A DNA stretch of 57,871 nucleotides from an uncultured Porphyromonadaceae bacterium (GCA_900547555.1 URHG01000013.1:1-57871), one strand, 5' to 3'. Positions 41,363 through 51,207 are shown, numbered from the stretch's first letter. A program made the numbers and translations. Notes: generated from the letters alone by a model not told the origin.

Positions 41363-41550
41363 GCTTACATCATTTTAGGCTGGCAAAAATAATGAAAAAG
41401 GCAAACATAATATCAGAAACCCTAACAAAATTTAAAAACCGAAACATCATACTGCTACACAGCAAAAATATTTCGCACAAAATACACTGCCGGACAAACC
41501 GTATCGAAAGCGATACGGTAGCCCGAGAGCAAGAATTCTTTCCGGTAATA

Positions 41551-42453
41551 TTACAGTCTCAACTTCAACCCGGCCAAAATCGTATCGGGACGAAAATTGA
41601 ATACCGCATTCATTTCTCCGGCCATACACAAACCGCAATCACGGCAGATGCCGAACTCCTCGCCCGCACAGTTGGCCCGCTTATGGTCGGCATATATGAA
41701 ATTCGTTACCCAACAACGACGTTTGAAACGGTTATGTTTCATCAATTTAAGGCCCGATATCGAATTCATGATCGGATAGCCTTCCCGTTTCATGCGAATG
41801 ACCGTATCGATTACCTCCTCCCGTTGCTCCCTCGTTATCATAAGATTCTCGGCATCGGGGAAAGGGGTATAAAAATTGATGGAGATACTTTCGATAGCCG
41901 GGTTGTTCTTGACATATTTTATCGTCTCGGCAACCGATTCCCAGTTATACTTGTTCACGACCATATTTACGCTGAGATGCGGGTGTCCGCATTCGGCGAT
42001 ATTTTTTTCAAGTCGGGCAAAAGTCCCCTCTCCCCGAATCATTTCGTGATATTTCCCATAGCCGTCGAGACTTACCCATATACTATCGGCATGGCTTCCT
42101 CGAAACGGCAGCTGGGCATTGGTCGTAATCGTCGCCGAGAAAAAGCCCACTTCACGAGCAAGATCTATCACATCATCGATACGATAATCGCCATCGCGCC
42201 ATATCATCACTTCGCCCCCTTCGAAATCGACAAAACGGGAGCCCAGCCGATAGGCATACTCCAACTCGCCACGTATCTCCTCGTAGGTCATGATGTGAGG
42301 ATCGGCTTTGGCATAAACCGAACAATGTTTGCATTTGAGATTACATTTATCGGATATAAACAAGACCGTCTGCAAAGGTTTTTTGCGACCCAGTATCCTC
42401 GCGCCGAAAAACCAGTTTGCCAAATAGAACATCTGTGATAACTTCATCGTCAA
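41551..42453 (-). CDS. Radical SAM protein with C-terminal Cys cluster
   Basis: The 300-residue protein carries the radical SAM cluster motif CNLKCKHC (Cys37, Cys41, Cys44) and an EGGEVMIW (GGE-type AdoMet-binding) motif; the C-terminal CAGEEFGICRDCGLC offers ligands for an auxiliary iron-sulphur cluster, as in SPASM or twitch proteins. The substrate is unknown. It overlaps the UbiA-type gene by 4 nt (42450-42453), so the two proteins likely serve one pathway, perhaps modification of a prenylated lipid or quinone. Confidence 0.85.
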   Translation of the reverse strand: MTMKLSQMFYLANWFFGARILGRKKPLQTVLFISDKCNLKCKHCSVYAKADPHIMTYEEIRGELEYAYRLGSRFVDFEGGEVMIWRDGDYRIDDVIDLAREVGFFSATITTNAQLPFRGSHADSIWVSLDGYGKYHEMIRGEGTFARLEKNIAECGHPHLSVNMVVNKYNWESVAETIKYVKNNPAIESISINFYTPFPDAENLMITREQREEVIDTVIRMKREGYPIMNSISGLKLMKHNRFKRRCWVTNFIYADHKRANCAGEEFGICRDCGLCMAGEMNAVFNFRPDTILAGLKLRL

Positions 42454-43451
42454 ACGGCTATTTTAAGAATTATATTTACCAATAAGAGAATAAGGGCAAA
42501 AAACGAAATCAGATTCCTTGCCATCAGCCACCGATACATGAACCAATCGATTCCCGCCTCCCGATAAGCCGGGAAATCACCCATAGGACCGAACCATTTT
42601 TTAAGAACGATTTCTTCGGGAAGTCCGTCGACAAAACGGCGAAGCGAACGCCACAGAAAAACCGCCATCGGCAACAAAACAAGCACGCAAAGATAAGCTG
42701 CGGGCAACATACCGACCGATACCCCGACGACAATCAACAGAAACGGAACGAAATTGAATACCGCAGAAGCTCCCAAAACCGCATTCCTGCCTCTCAACAG
42801 GCGAGCCAACGTAAGTTTGTCCATTCGGGCATCGGCCTGAGCATCGAGAACCGAATGCGAATAAAGGATATTCGTCACCAAAAGACCTACCGCGATCCCC
42901 ACCAAAACGACTTTCCCGTCGAGAACACCGCACGCCGCATACTGCACGCCGATCATCAACAACGGGCCGAACATAAGACCGATAAGCAACTCGCCATACC
43001 CGTAGTAACCCAAACGAAGCGGTTTTCCCGAATAAGAAATTCCCAAAATCGCTCCGACGACGGTTATATAAAACGGTACGGCCCCCCGAAAATAAATAAC
43101 GACACCCCCTGCAACAGCTGCCAGCAACAAAAACAGACTTATCGCAACGACAAGATCACCGACCGTAGCCTGCCCCGATGTCAGATACGGATACTTGGCG
43201 ACACGGGCTCTTACACCCCCGGCGGCCAATTTCACCCGTTTTTCTCCACTGCCCTGCCGGTAATCGTAATAATCATCGAGAAGATTCATGCCCAAATGTG
43301 CACACGCCACACCCCATAAAGCAACCAAAGACAATCCCCACGAGAATGAGCCGTAACCCAACGACATTCCTATGGCCAAAAACCCGGGCAATAAACTTTG
43401 TGGTAAAGAGATGTGCCGGGCATTTTTTATCCAGAAACCTATTTTACTCAT
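42450..43451 (-). CDS. UbiA superfamily prenyltransferase
   Basis: The ATG at 43449-43451 gives 333 residues with about nine membrane helices. The first Asp-rich motif is NLLDDYYDYRQG and the second is LDAQADARMD, both typical of UbiA/MenA enzymes, which join a prenyl diphosphate to an aromatic or glycerol acceptor at the membrane. The open frame extends 36 residues upstream but the added segment is a second hydrophobic stretch without start context. It may be a MenA-like enzyme, but no men genes are adjacent and the link to a radical SAM gene is distinctive. Confidence 0.85.
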   Translation of the reverse strand: MSKIGFWIKNARHISLPQSLLPGFLAIGMSLGYGSFSWGLSLVALWGVACAHLGMNLLDDYYDYRQGSGEKRVKLAAGGVRARVAKYPYLTSGQATVGDLVVAISLFLLLAAVAGGVVIYFRGAVPFYITVVGAILGISYSGKPLRLGYYGYGELLIGLMFGPLLMIGVQYAACGVLDGKVVLVGIAVGLLVTNILYSHSVLDAQADARMDKLTLARLLRGRNAVLGASAVFNFVPFLLIVVGVSVGMLPAAYLCVLVLLPMAVFLWRSLRRFVDGLPEEIVLKKWFGPMGDFPAYREAGIDWFMYRWLMARNLISFFALILLLVNIILKIAV

Positions 43452-43671
43452 AAGGGCGGCGAATTTACAAAAAAGAATCGACTCATTGCCACACCACAGT
43501 AGAAAGATAAAAAAGACAAACCTCTGCAAAACGAGAAATAAATGCCTTTTACGGAACAAAATAGCCTATCATTTGTCATATAAAGAGAGCAAACAAAGAC
43601 AGTAAAATAAAAAATATCATTGATTAGAGAAAAATTTCCTTAATATAGATTTAAGGTATCGGAAAATGTAT

Positions 43672-43679
43672 TACCTTTG
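43672..43679 (+). promoter_or_regulatory. Promoter -7 box of pckA
   Basis: TACCTTTG, 60 nt before the ATG at 43740. Confidence 0.65.
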
Positions 43680-43739
43680 TATGCGATTTAGAAGAGAATC
43701 ATTAAAAAATTTTCATAGGTCAAATTAATTTTAAAAACA

Positions 43740-45344
43740 ATGACGAAGTTAGACTTAACTAAGTATGGAATTGAAGGGGTAAAAGAGATCCTTCATAATC
43801 CTTCGTACGACGAACTCTTCACAGAAGAGACCAAACCGGGCCTCGAAGGTTTTGAAAAAGGCCAAGTTACCGAATTGGGCGCCGTAAACGTAATGACGGG
43901 TATCTACACCGGACGTTCGCCCAAAGATAAATTCCTCGTCATGGACGAAACCAGCAAAAACACGGTATGGTGGACTTCGGACGAATATAAAAACGACAAC
44001 AAACCTGTAACCGAAAATGCATGGAAAGTGCTGAAAGACCTTGCTGTCAAAGAACTTTCCAACAAAAGACTTTTCGTTGTAGACTGCTACTGCGGAGCCA
44101 ACGAAGCAACCCGTCTGAAAGTACGCTTCATCATGGAAGTTGCTTGGCAGGCACACTTCGTAACCAATATGTTTATCCGTCCTTCGAAAGAAGAGTTGAA
44201 AGATTTCGAACCCGATTTCGTTGTTTACAACGCCTCCAAAGCGAAAGTGGAAAATTACAAAGAACTCGGATTGAACTCCGAAACTGCTGTTGTCTTCAAC
44301 CTTACCACCAAAGAACAAGTTATCCTCAATACTTGGTATGGCGGTGAAATGAAGAAAGGTATGTTCTCGATGATGAACTACTTCAACCCCCTGCGCGGTA
44401 TCGCTTCGATGCACTGCTCGGCCAACACCGACATGGAAGAAAAAAGTTCGGCTATTTTCTTCGGTCTCTCGGGAACGGGTAAAACCACTCTCTCGACCGA
44501 CCCCAAACGCAAACTCATCGGCGACGACGAACACGGCTGGGACAACGAAGGTGTCTTCAACTACGAAGGTGGTTGCTACGCCAAAGTCATCAATCTCGAC
44601 AAAGATAGCGAACCCGATATTTACAATGCCATCAAACGCGATGCATTGCTCGAAAATGTAACGGTCGACGCCAACGGAAAAATCGATTTCGCAGACAAGA
44701 GCGTAACCGAAAACACCCGCGTTTCGTATCCTATCTACCATATCGAGAACATCGTCAAACCGGTATCGAAAGGTCCTCACGCTCAACAAGTGATTTTCCT
44801 CTCGGCCGATGCATTCGGCGTACTGCCTCCCGTTTCGATTCTGACTCCCGAACAGGCTCAATACTATTTCCTCTCGGGCTTCACCGCCAAACTGGCCGGA
44901 ACCGAACGCGGTATCACCGAACCGACTCCTACTTTCTCGGCTTGCTTCGGAGCAGCGTTCCTCTCTCTGCACCCCACTAAATACGCAGAAGAACTCGTGA
45001 AGAAAATGAACATGACCGGTGCCAAGGCTTACCTCGTGAACACCGGTTGGAACGGTACAGGAAAACGTATCTCGATCCGCGATACCCGTGGTATCATCGA
45101 TGCTATTCTCGACGGTTCGATCGAAAAAGCACCCACCAAAACGATTCCTTACTTCGACTTCACCGTACCTACCGCTCTGCCGGGTGTAGATCCCAAAATC
45201 CTCGATCCGCGCGACACCTACGCCGACGCTTCCGAGTGGGATGTTAAAGCCAAAGATTTGGCAGGTCGCTTCATCAAGAACTTCGCCAAATTTACCGGAA
45301 ACGAAGCAGGTAAAGCTCTCGTTGCCGCCGGCCCCAAACTCTAA
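43740..45344 (+). CDS. pckA: Phosphoenolpyruvate carboxykinase (ATP)
   Basis: The 534-residue protein matches ATP-type PEPCK: TGRSPKDKF near residue 60, the P-loop GLSGTGKTTLS, DDEHGW with the metal-binding Asp, RVSYP, and TPTFSACFG. In saccharolytic Bacteroidetes it usually runs towards oxaloacetate, fixing CO2 on the way to succinate. It is a single gene with its own promoter and terminator. Confidence 0.98.
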   Translation: MTKLDLTKYGIEGVKEILHNPSYDELFTEETKPGLEGFEKGQVTELGAVNVMTGIYTGRSPKDKFLVMDETSKNTVWWTSDEYKNDNKPVTENAWKVLKDLAVKELSNKRLFVVDCYCGANEATRLKVRFIMEVAWQAHFVTNMFIRPSKEELKDFEPDFVVYNASKAKVENYKELGLNSETAVVFNLTTKEQVILNTWYGGEMKKGMFSMMNYFNPLRGIASMHCSANTDMEEKSSAIFFGLSGTGKTTLSTDPKRKLIGDDEHGWDNEGVFNYEGGCYAKVINLDKDSEPDIYNAIKRDALLENVTVDANGKIDFADKSVTENTRVSYPIYHIENIVKPVSKGPHAQQVIFLSADAFGVLPPVSILTPEQAQYYFLSGFTAKLAGTERGITEPTPTFSACFGAAFLSLHPTKYAEELVKKMNMTGAKAYLVNTGWNGTGKRISIRDTRGIIDAILDGSIEKAPTKTIPYFDFTVPTALPGVDPKILDPRDTYADASEWDVKAKDLAGRFIKNFAKFTGNEAGKALVAAGPKL

Positions 45345-45364
45345 TAAGAGAACTCTTCATACTC

Positions 45365-45397
45365 AAAGGGGGCTGTCGGTCTTGACAAGCCCCCTTT
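45365..45397 (+). terminator. Terminator of pckA
   Basis: AAAGGGGGCT (45365-45374) pairs with AGCCCCCTTT (45388-45397), followed by T residues. Confidence 0.85.
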
Positions 45398-45551
45398 TTT
45401 CTTATCCATGCGGTTACGGATTTACGTAACAGCCATCTATTTATCACACACATAATCACCGGACACGATTGTTCCGGTATCCCAAATCCGGCTTACCCAA
45501 CAAAACAGGTACTCTAAACGTTATATTAACAATGACAAAACAACAAACGTT

Positions 45552-46829
45552 ATGAAAATTCAGAAAATCAAAAGCCGGGAAATTCTTGATTCTCGCGGCA
45601 ATCCCACTGTCGAAGTAGAAGTCTTCGGTGAAAACGGTATCATGGGTCGGGCCTCGGTTCCCTCCGGAGCTTCGACCGGAACGAATGAAGCCCTCGAACT
45701 GCGAGACGGAGACAAACAACGTTACGGCGGCAAAGGCGTACAACAGGCCGTCGACAACGTAAACGGCGAAATAGCAAATGCTCTCGAAGGCATGTGCCTC
45801 TTCGATCAAATCGCCATAGACAACCGCATGATAGAGCTCGACGGGACTCCCAACAAATCCCGATTGGGAGCAAACGCCATTCTGGGCGTATCGCTTGCTG
45901 CCGCCCACGCTGCCGCAGCAGCCCTCAACCGTCCTCTCTACACCTATATCGGAGGTATCGACAGCCACATATTGCCGGTTCCCATGATGAATATCATCAA
46001 CGGCGGCGCACACTCCGACGCCCCCATCGCTTTTCAAGAATTCATGATTCGTCCCGTAGGTGCAGCGTCGATACGAGAAGGCATACGCATGGGAGCAGAA
46101 ACATTCCACGCATTGAAAGCGACGCTCCATGACAGAGGGTTAAGTACCGCCGTCGGAGATGAAGGCGGATTTGCCCCGTCGTTCAAGGGTACAGAAGATG
46201 CCATAGAAACGATACTCGCCGCCATAGAGCGCGCGGGATACCGTCCGGGAACCGACATCAAGCTGGCTCTCGACTGCGCGTCCTCGGAATTCTACCGCGA
46301 CGGCGTTTACGATTATACCATATTCGAAGGCTCCAAAGGGGTGAAACGCTCGCCGCAAGAACAAGCAGAATATCTGCGTACCCTTATCGATCGTTATCCT
46401 ATCGACTCTATCGAAGACGGCATGGGCGAAAACGACTGGGAAGGCTGGAAACACCTCACCGAACTTATCGGAGACCGTTGCCAACTGGTAGGCGACGACC
46501 TTTTCGTAACCAACGTAACCTACCTCGAACGCGGTATACGCGAACATTGCGGAAACGCCATTCTCGTAAAAGTAAACCAAATAGGAACACTTACCGAAAC
46601 ACTGCGTGCCGTAGAGATGGCTCAGCGCAACGGTTACAACGCCGTCATTTCACACCGTTCGGGTGAAACGGAAGATACGACGATCGCCGACATTGCCGTA
46701 GCGACAAACGCCGGACAAATAAAAACCGGTTCGCTCTCCCGCACCGACCGTCTGGCAAAATACAACCGGTTATTGCGCATCGAAGAGGAATTGCGGGGCG
46801 CAGCCGTTTATGGTTACAAACGTCCGTAA
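45552..46829 (+). CDS. eno: Enolase
   Basis: The 425-residue protein has the enolase pattern: REILDSRGNPTVEVEV at the N-terminus, the SGASTG loop, GDEGGFAPS, ALDCASSEF, SIEDGMGENDW, VGDDLFVTN (metal-binding Asp), LVKVNQIGTLTET with the catalytic Lys, and SHRSGETED. It turns 2-phosphoglycerate into PEP. Its position next to pckA is suggestive of a PEP-related cluster, but each gene has its own terminator. Confidence 0.98.
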   Translation: MKIQKIKSREILDSRGNPTVEVEVFGENGIMGRASVPSGASTGTNEALELRDGDKQRYGGKGVQQAVDNVNGEIANALEGMCLFDQIAIDNRMIELDGTPNKSRLGANAILGVSLAAAHAAAAALNRPLYTYIGGIDSHILPVPMMNIINGGAHSDAPIAFQEFMIRPVGAASIREGIRMGAETFHALKATLHDRGLSTAVGDEGGFAPSFKGTEDAIETILAAIERAGYRPGTDIKLALDCASSEFYRDGVYDYTIFEGSKGVKRSPQEQAEYLRTLIDRYPIDSIEDGMGENDWEGWKHLTELIGDRCQLVGDDLFVTNVTYLERGIREHCGNAILVKVNQIGTLTETLRAVEMAQRNGYNAVISHRSGETEDTTIADIAVATNAGQIKTGSLSRTDRLAKYNRLLRIEEELRGAAVYGYKRP

Positions 46830-46850
46830 ACCAGGCATATAACAATAAAA

Positions 46851-46886
46851 AAAACGCAACGCTTCGAGGAGAAGCGTTGCGTTTTT
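46851..46886. terminator. Bidirectional terminator between eno and queH
   Basis: AAAACGCAACGCTTC (46851-46865) pairs with GAAGCGTTGCGTTTT (46871-46885), flanked by A and T runs between two convergent genes. Confidence 0.85.
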
Positions 46887-46905
46887 ACATCATCTCATCA
46901 CAATA

Positions 46906-47517
46906 TCATTTTCTGCCCGTTTTCGATGCGGCATACGCCTCGGCCGCCCGCAGGCTATACTCGCAACCGCAGTAAGTCTGATTATAAAAACAATACTCGG
47001 CGATCAGCTCCCGCCGCCGTTCTTGCAATCCGCTCTTCCGCCAATTCTGTTCCCAGAAATCGACACCCGGAACCTCAATGGCTGCCGTACGGCCGGCCGC
47101 ATTGATTTGATTCAGATCTTTCCACCGCGACGAGGCCAGCGTTGTCGTAAAGAGGCCGAAACCTTGCTCGCCGGCATAATGAGCCGTACGACGCAACCGA
47201 GATGTAAAACAACGCAAGCAACGCGCTCCGCGCTCGGGTTCATTCTCCAATCCGCACATCTCCGCCACCCAACCGTCATGGTCATAATCGACATCGACAA
47301 AATCGAGACCCAAACGCCCGGCATGGCGTATGCACTCTGCTTTCCGGCGTTCATATTCCTCGCGAGGATAAATATTCGGATTGCAAAAAAACAGCGTAGG
47401 ACGCACGCCGTTATCGAGCAGACACTCTACGATAGCCGATGAACACGGGGCACAGCAACAATGCAGAAGCACCTTTTTCACCCCGCCCGGCACGTCTAAA
47501 TGTATTTCAGGTTTCAT
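46906..47517 (-). CDS. queH: Epoxyqueuosine reductase QueH
   Basis: The 203-residue protein carries LLHCCCAPCSSAIVECL (the CCCAPC cluster ligands), FFCNPNIYPREEYERRK, RCLRCFTSRLRRTA and FTTTLASSRWKD, and CFYNQTYCGCEYSL near the end; this is the DUF208/QueH family, the non-orthologous replacement for QueG in the last step of queuosine synthesis. A promoter box (47522-47529) is only 4 nt before the ATG, suggesting a leaderless mRNA. Confidence 0.93.
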   Translation of the reverse strand: MKPEIHLDVPGGVKKVLLHCCCAPCSSAIVECLLDNGVRPTLFFCNPNIYPREEYERRKAECIRHAGRLGLDFVDVDYDHDGWVAEMCGLENEPERGARCLRCFTSRLRRTAHYAGEQGFGLFTTTLASSRWKDLNQINAAGRTAAIEVPGVDFWEQNWRKSGLQERRRELIAEYCFYNQTYCGCEYSLRAAEAYAASKTGRK

Positions 47518-47521
47518 GTCG

Positions 47522-47529
47522 CAAATGTA
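47522..47529 (-). promoter_or_regulatory. Promoter -7 box of queH
   Basis: Reads TACATTTG on the minus strand, 4 nt upstream of the ATG at 47517. Confidence 0.6.
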
Positions 47530-47581
47530 ATCATTTTATACCAAATCCGTCCGGAGAAACAGCCGTCCCGCCTCTTTCCTT

Positions 47582-47670
47582 AAAAAAAGCGAGAACGTCT
47601 CTGCGAGACGTTCCCCCTCAAAATGTTTTCACAACGGAATAATCCTTATTGTGAATTGCTTCAAAATTGT
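47582..47670 (-). ncRNA. tracrRNA of the type II-C CRISPR system
   Basis: On the minus strand, 47670-47648 is complementary to the first 24 nt of the CRISPR repeat, with one 1-nt bulge, one A-C mismatch and one G-U pair, so it is the anti-repeat. It is followed by GGATTATTCC (47645-47636, nexus hairpin) and GTTGTGAAAACATTTTGAG, a tail I know from Bacteroidetes tracrRNAs, then the hairpin GAACGTCTC/GAGACGTTC (47613-47593) and seven T. The start is set by the promoter at 47674. It is read away from cas9, which starts 108 nt to the right on the other strand. Confidence 0.88.
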
Positions 47671-47673
47671 CCT

Positions 47674-47705
47674 CAAATTTACACATATTATTTATATAAA
47701 CCAAT
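47674..47705 (-). promoter_or_regulatory. Promoter of the tracrRNA
   Basis: On the minus strand ATTG (47705-47702), 20 nt, then TAAATTTG (47681-47674). This is the local consensus and sets the RNA start near 47671-47669, exactly at the anti-repeat. Confidence 0.7.
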
Positions 47706-47778
47706 AAATTAACGCAAAATTTTGTTTTTCAATTCGTTTTCGATATATTTGAGAAAAGAAATCATTCGACATCGAACC

Positions 47779-50700
47779 ATGAAAAACATATTAGGCTTGG
47801 ATTTAGGCTCCGGAAGTATAGGATGGAGCGTCATACAAGAAGGAGAAAATAATCGCACTATCTTGGGTATGGGATCCCGTATCATACCCTTATCGCCCGA
47901 CGACACCACACAATTCACACAAGGAAAAAGCATTACGAAAAATGCCGACCGCACAGCCTTCCGGACACAGAGAAAGGGTTACGATCGCTATCAGTTGCGA
48001 CGACATTACCTCACCCAATACCTGCATAAATTAGGTATGCTACCCGACGAAAGGCTCATCAAATTACCGCAAACGGAATTGTGGGAAATACGGGCCAAAG
48101 CCGTAACTGGGAAAATCGAACTACCCGAACTGGGGAGGGTTCTCTATCACCTCAACCAGAAACGAGGCTACAAGTCGGGAAAGGCCGATTTCCAAGACAA
48201 AAAAAGTTCGAAATATCTATCGGACGTAAGCGACAGATACAAGGAGTTGCAGGAAAAAGGCATCACCATAGGACAGAAATTCTACGCAGAGCTCAAAGCC
48301 GACCCGAAATATCGATGCAAAGACAGGGTATATCCCCGCATCGCCTACATCGAAGAGTTCGATCGCATCATGGAGTGTCAGCGTAAATACCACAATATCC
48401 TCACCGACGAGCATATCGCCCACCTGCGCAATCATATCATCTATTACCAACGCCCCCTTAAATCGTGCAAACATCTGGTCGGAGAATGTTCGCTGGCTCA
48501 AATGACCTACCGGTTACCCGACGGCTCGATAAAATCCCGACCGATAAAAGTGACACCTAAAAGTTCGCCTCTGTTTCAAGTATGTAAAATATGGGAAAGC
48601 ATCAACCACATCAATCTGCAACGCGACCACGAGGAATTCGATATAACTTCGGAACATCGGCAAGCCCTATTTACCCATATGAACAGTAAAGAAAAGCTGA
48701 AAATCAACGACCTTTATAAAATTCTGGGTATAAAAAAACACGATGGATGGTGGGGCGGGAAAGCCATAGGGAACGGGTTACAAGGTAATACCACAGTCAT
48801 TACCTTGCAAAATGCTCTAACCGGATATTCCCGTGCCGACGAATTACTGCATTTTGAATTGAAGACTTGCGAAATAGAAATAGCCGACCCCGAAACGGGA
48901 GAAATCGCCACCCGACTCATCATCGACCCCGCCTTCGAGCAAGAACCGCTCTACCGGCTGTGGCACACGCTCTACTCCATCGACGATACCGATGTACTCG
49001 ACCGTATTTTGGAACGCAAATTCGGAATAGAAGACTCTGAAATACGAGAGAAACTCACACAGATCGATTTCACAAAAACCGGTTACGGCAACCTGTCGAG
49101 CATCGCCATGCGACGCATCTTACCTTACCTGCGACAAGGATATGTCTACTCCGAGGCCTGTTTCATGGCTGGATACAACCACAGCAACTCGATCACCCGG
49201 GAAGAAAACCTCGCCCGTGAACTGGCCGAGCATTTGCGTCCGATAACCAAAGGAGAGTTGCGGCAACCTATCGTCGAGAAGATTCTCAATCAGATGGTCA
49301 ATCTCGTCAATGCACTGATAGACCGTTACGGACGTTTCGACGAGATACGGGTAGAACTGGCGCGGGAGCTCCAACAAAGTAGAGAAGAACGCGACAAGAC
49401 TTACAAAAAAAAACTGGACAACCAGAAACGGAACGAAGAAATTGCGCAACGGATTCTATCGGAAACGGGACTTACCCCTACCCGCTCACGCATACAGAAA
49501 TTCCGCATGTATGAGGAAAGCCATCACCTGTGCATCTACTGCGGGCAACCCATCAACCGCACAGCTTTCCTGCAAGGCTACGATACCGAAGTAGAGCATA
49601 TCATTCCGCGTTCGCTCTATTTCGATGACAGTTACAACAACAAGGTATGCGCCTGCCGGGCATGCAACCAAGTCAAGAACAACCGCACCGCCTACGACTA
49701 CATGAGCAGCCTGCCCGAGGAAACATTCCATAACTACCTCGATCGGATAAAAAGCATGCACGACAACAAAGAAATCTCCGACACCAAATACAAATACCTA
49801 CTCACCAAAGGAGAAGAAATACCGCAAGACTTCCTCAGCCGTCAAATGCGCGAAAGCCAGTATATCTCACGCAAAGCCATCGCCATGTTGCAGGAAGTAT
49901 GCCACGATGTCTACGCCACGAGCGGATCGGTTACGGCGTATCTGCGCCATGTGTGGGGTTGGGACAACGTCCTGCACGATCTCAACCGGGAACGCTACCG
50001 CGCCGGAGGACTCACCGAGATGCGGGAAATCGACAACCGTACCGTCGAATGCATAAAGGACTGGAACAAGAGGCTCGACCATCGCCACCACGCCATAGAT
50101 GCCCTTGCCATAGCCTGCACCCGACAAGGATATATACAACGCATCAATACGCTCTCTACACAAGCCGAAGAGGGTGATCATGTCTCGCTCGAACGATATA
50201 TCCGGCAGCAACCCCATTTTTCTTACGCCGAAGTATGTGCCGCCGCCGAAAAAATACTCGTATCCTTCAAGGCCGGTAAACGGGTGGCGACAAAAGGGAA
50301 GCGCTACATCTACCGGGGAGGTAAACGCATCTTGGCCCAAGAGGGTATCACCGTACCCCGAGGCGCACTGAGCGAACAAAGTGTTTACGGACAAATAGCC
50401 CGATACCGGAAAGACAAGAAAGGGAAAGTCTCTTTTCAATATGAATCCGTTCTCAAATACCCTATCGAAAGCATAGATGCCAAAACTTTATCCGATGTGG
50501 TCGATGCCGGCATACGTAAGATTTTACAACAACGGCTCGACGAATACGGCGGAAATGCCAAGAAAGCATTTGCCACACCAGTCTACACGGCAGGCGGACA
50601 CCTCATTCGCACCGTGCGTTGCTTTACCGGCCTCAAAGCGGTCGTCCCGGTAAAATACGACGCATCGGGAAAAGCGATCGGATTTGTCAAGCCGGGCAAC

Positions 50701-51207
50701 AATCACCATGTCGCCATCTACACCGACCGCGACGGCAAACCGCAGGAACATGTCGTTACATTCTGGCACGCCGTGGAACGAAAAAAATACGGCCTCCCCG
50801 TCATTATCGAGCGTCCCGGTGAAGTATGGGACGCCGTAACCAATGAGATGTCCGAATCGTTTTTGGAACAACTTCCCGACGCGACTTGGCAATTCCGACT
50901 CTCCATGCAACAAAACGAGATGTTTATCCTCGGCATGCCCGACGAACTCTACGCCGACGCCCTCGAAAATCGCGACTACGCCCTGTTGGGGAAATACCTC
51001 TATCGGGTGCAGAAAATTGCTTCGAAAAATTATTGTTTCAGACTTCATACTGAAACATCGGTCGATGACAAATACGACGGGAAGAAAAATGAAATGCTCT
51101 CCAAGCAAATGGGTAAAGTAAAAATAATTCAAAGTATTGGGGTTTTAGACGGTCTAAATCCCCACAAAGTGAAAATATCCCTTACGGGAGAAATCAGCGA
51201 AATATGA
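47779..51207 (+). CDS. cas9: Cas9 nuclease, type II-C
   Basis: From the ATG at 47779 the protein has 1142 residues, in the II-C size range. RuvC-I is ILGLDLGSGSIGWS (Asp8); the Arg-rich bridge helix is RTAFRTQRKGYDRYQLRRHYL-like from about residue 56; RuvC-II is RVELAREL (Glu526). The HNH domain has CIYCGQPI, VEHIIPRS (His607), NNKV (Asn621) and CRACNQVKNN with two CxxC zinc pairs; RuvC-III is HHAIDALAIA (His771, Asp774). All catalytic residues are intact. The C-terminal 350 residues form the PAM-interacting part, whose specificity cannot be read by eye. Its last 4 nt overlap cas1. An upstream in-frame ATG at 47722 precedes a poor context. Confidence 0.97.
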   Translation: MKNILGLDLGSGSIGWSVIQEGENNRTILGMGSRIIPLSPDDTTQFTQGKSITKNADRTAFRTQRKGYDRYQLRRHYLTQYLHKLGMLPDERLIKLPQTELWEIRAKAVTGKIELPELGRVLYHLNQKRGYKSGKADFQDKKSSKYLSDVSDRYKELQEKGITIGQKFYAELKADPKYRCKDRVYPRIAYIEEFDRIMECQRKYHNILTDEHIAHLRNHIIYYQRPLKSCKHLVGECSLAQMTYRLPDGSIKSRPIKVTPKSSPLFQVCKIWESINHINLQRDHEEFDITSEHRQALFTHMNSKEKLKINDLYKILGIKKHDGWWGGKAIGNGLQGNTTVITLQNALTGYSRADELLHFELKTCEIEIADPETGEIATRLIIDPAFEQEPLYRLWHTLYSIDDTDVLDRILERKFGIEDSEIREKLTQIDFTKTGYGNLSSIAMRRILPYLRQGYVYSEACFMAGYNHSNSITREENLARELAEHLRPITKGELRQPIVEKILNQMVNLVNALIDRYGRFDEIRVELARELQQSREERDKTYKKKLDNQKRNEEIAQRILSETGLTPTRSRIQKFRMYEESHHLCIYCGQPINRTAFLQGYDTEVEHIIPRSLYFDDSYNNKVCACRACNQVKNNRTAYDYMSSLPEETFHNYLDRIKSMHDNKEISDTKYKYLLTKGEEIPQDFLSRQMRESQYISRKAIAMLQEVCHDVYATSGSVTAYLRHVWGWDNVLHDLNRERYRAGGLTEMREIDNRTVECIKDWNKRLDHRHHAIDALAIACTRQGYIQRINTLSTQAEEGDHVSLERYIRQQPHFSYAEVCAAAEKILVSFKAGKRVATKGKRYIYRGGKRILAQEGITVPRGALSEQSVYGQIARYRKDKKGKVSFQYESVLKYPIESIDAKTLSDVVDAGIRKILQQRLDEYGGNAKKAFATPVYTAGGHLIRTVRCFTGLKAVVPVKYDASGKAIGFVKPGNNHHVAIYTDRDGKPQEHVVTFWHAVERKKYGLPVIIERPGEVWDAVTNEMSESFLEQLPDATWQFRLSMQQNEMFILGMPDELYADALENRDYALLGKYLYRVQKIASKNYCFRLHTETSVDDKYDGKKNEMLSKQMGKVKIIQSIGVLDGLNPHKVKISLTGEISEI

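Noticed and set aside
43755..44972. 405-aa open frame antisense to pckA
   Set aside because: Shadow of the highly biased codon use of pckA; no motifs.
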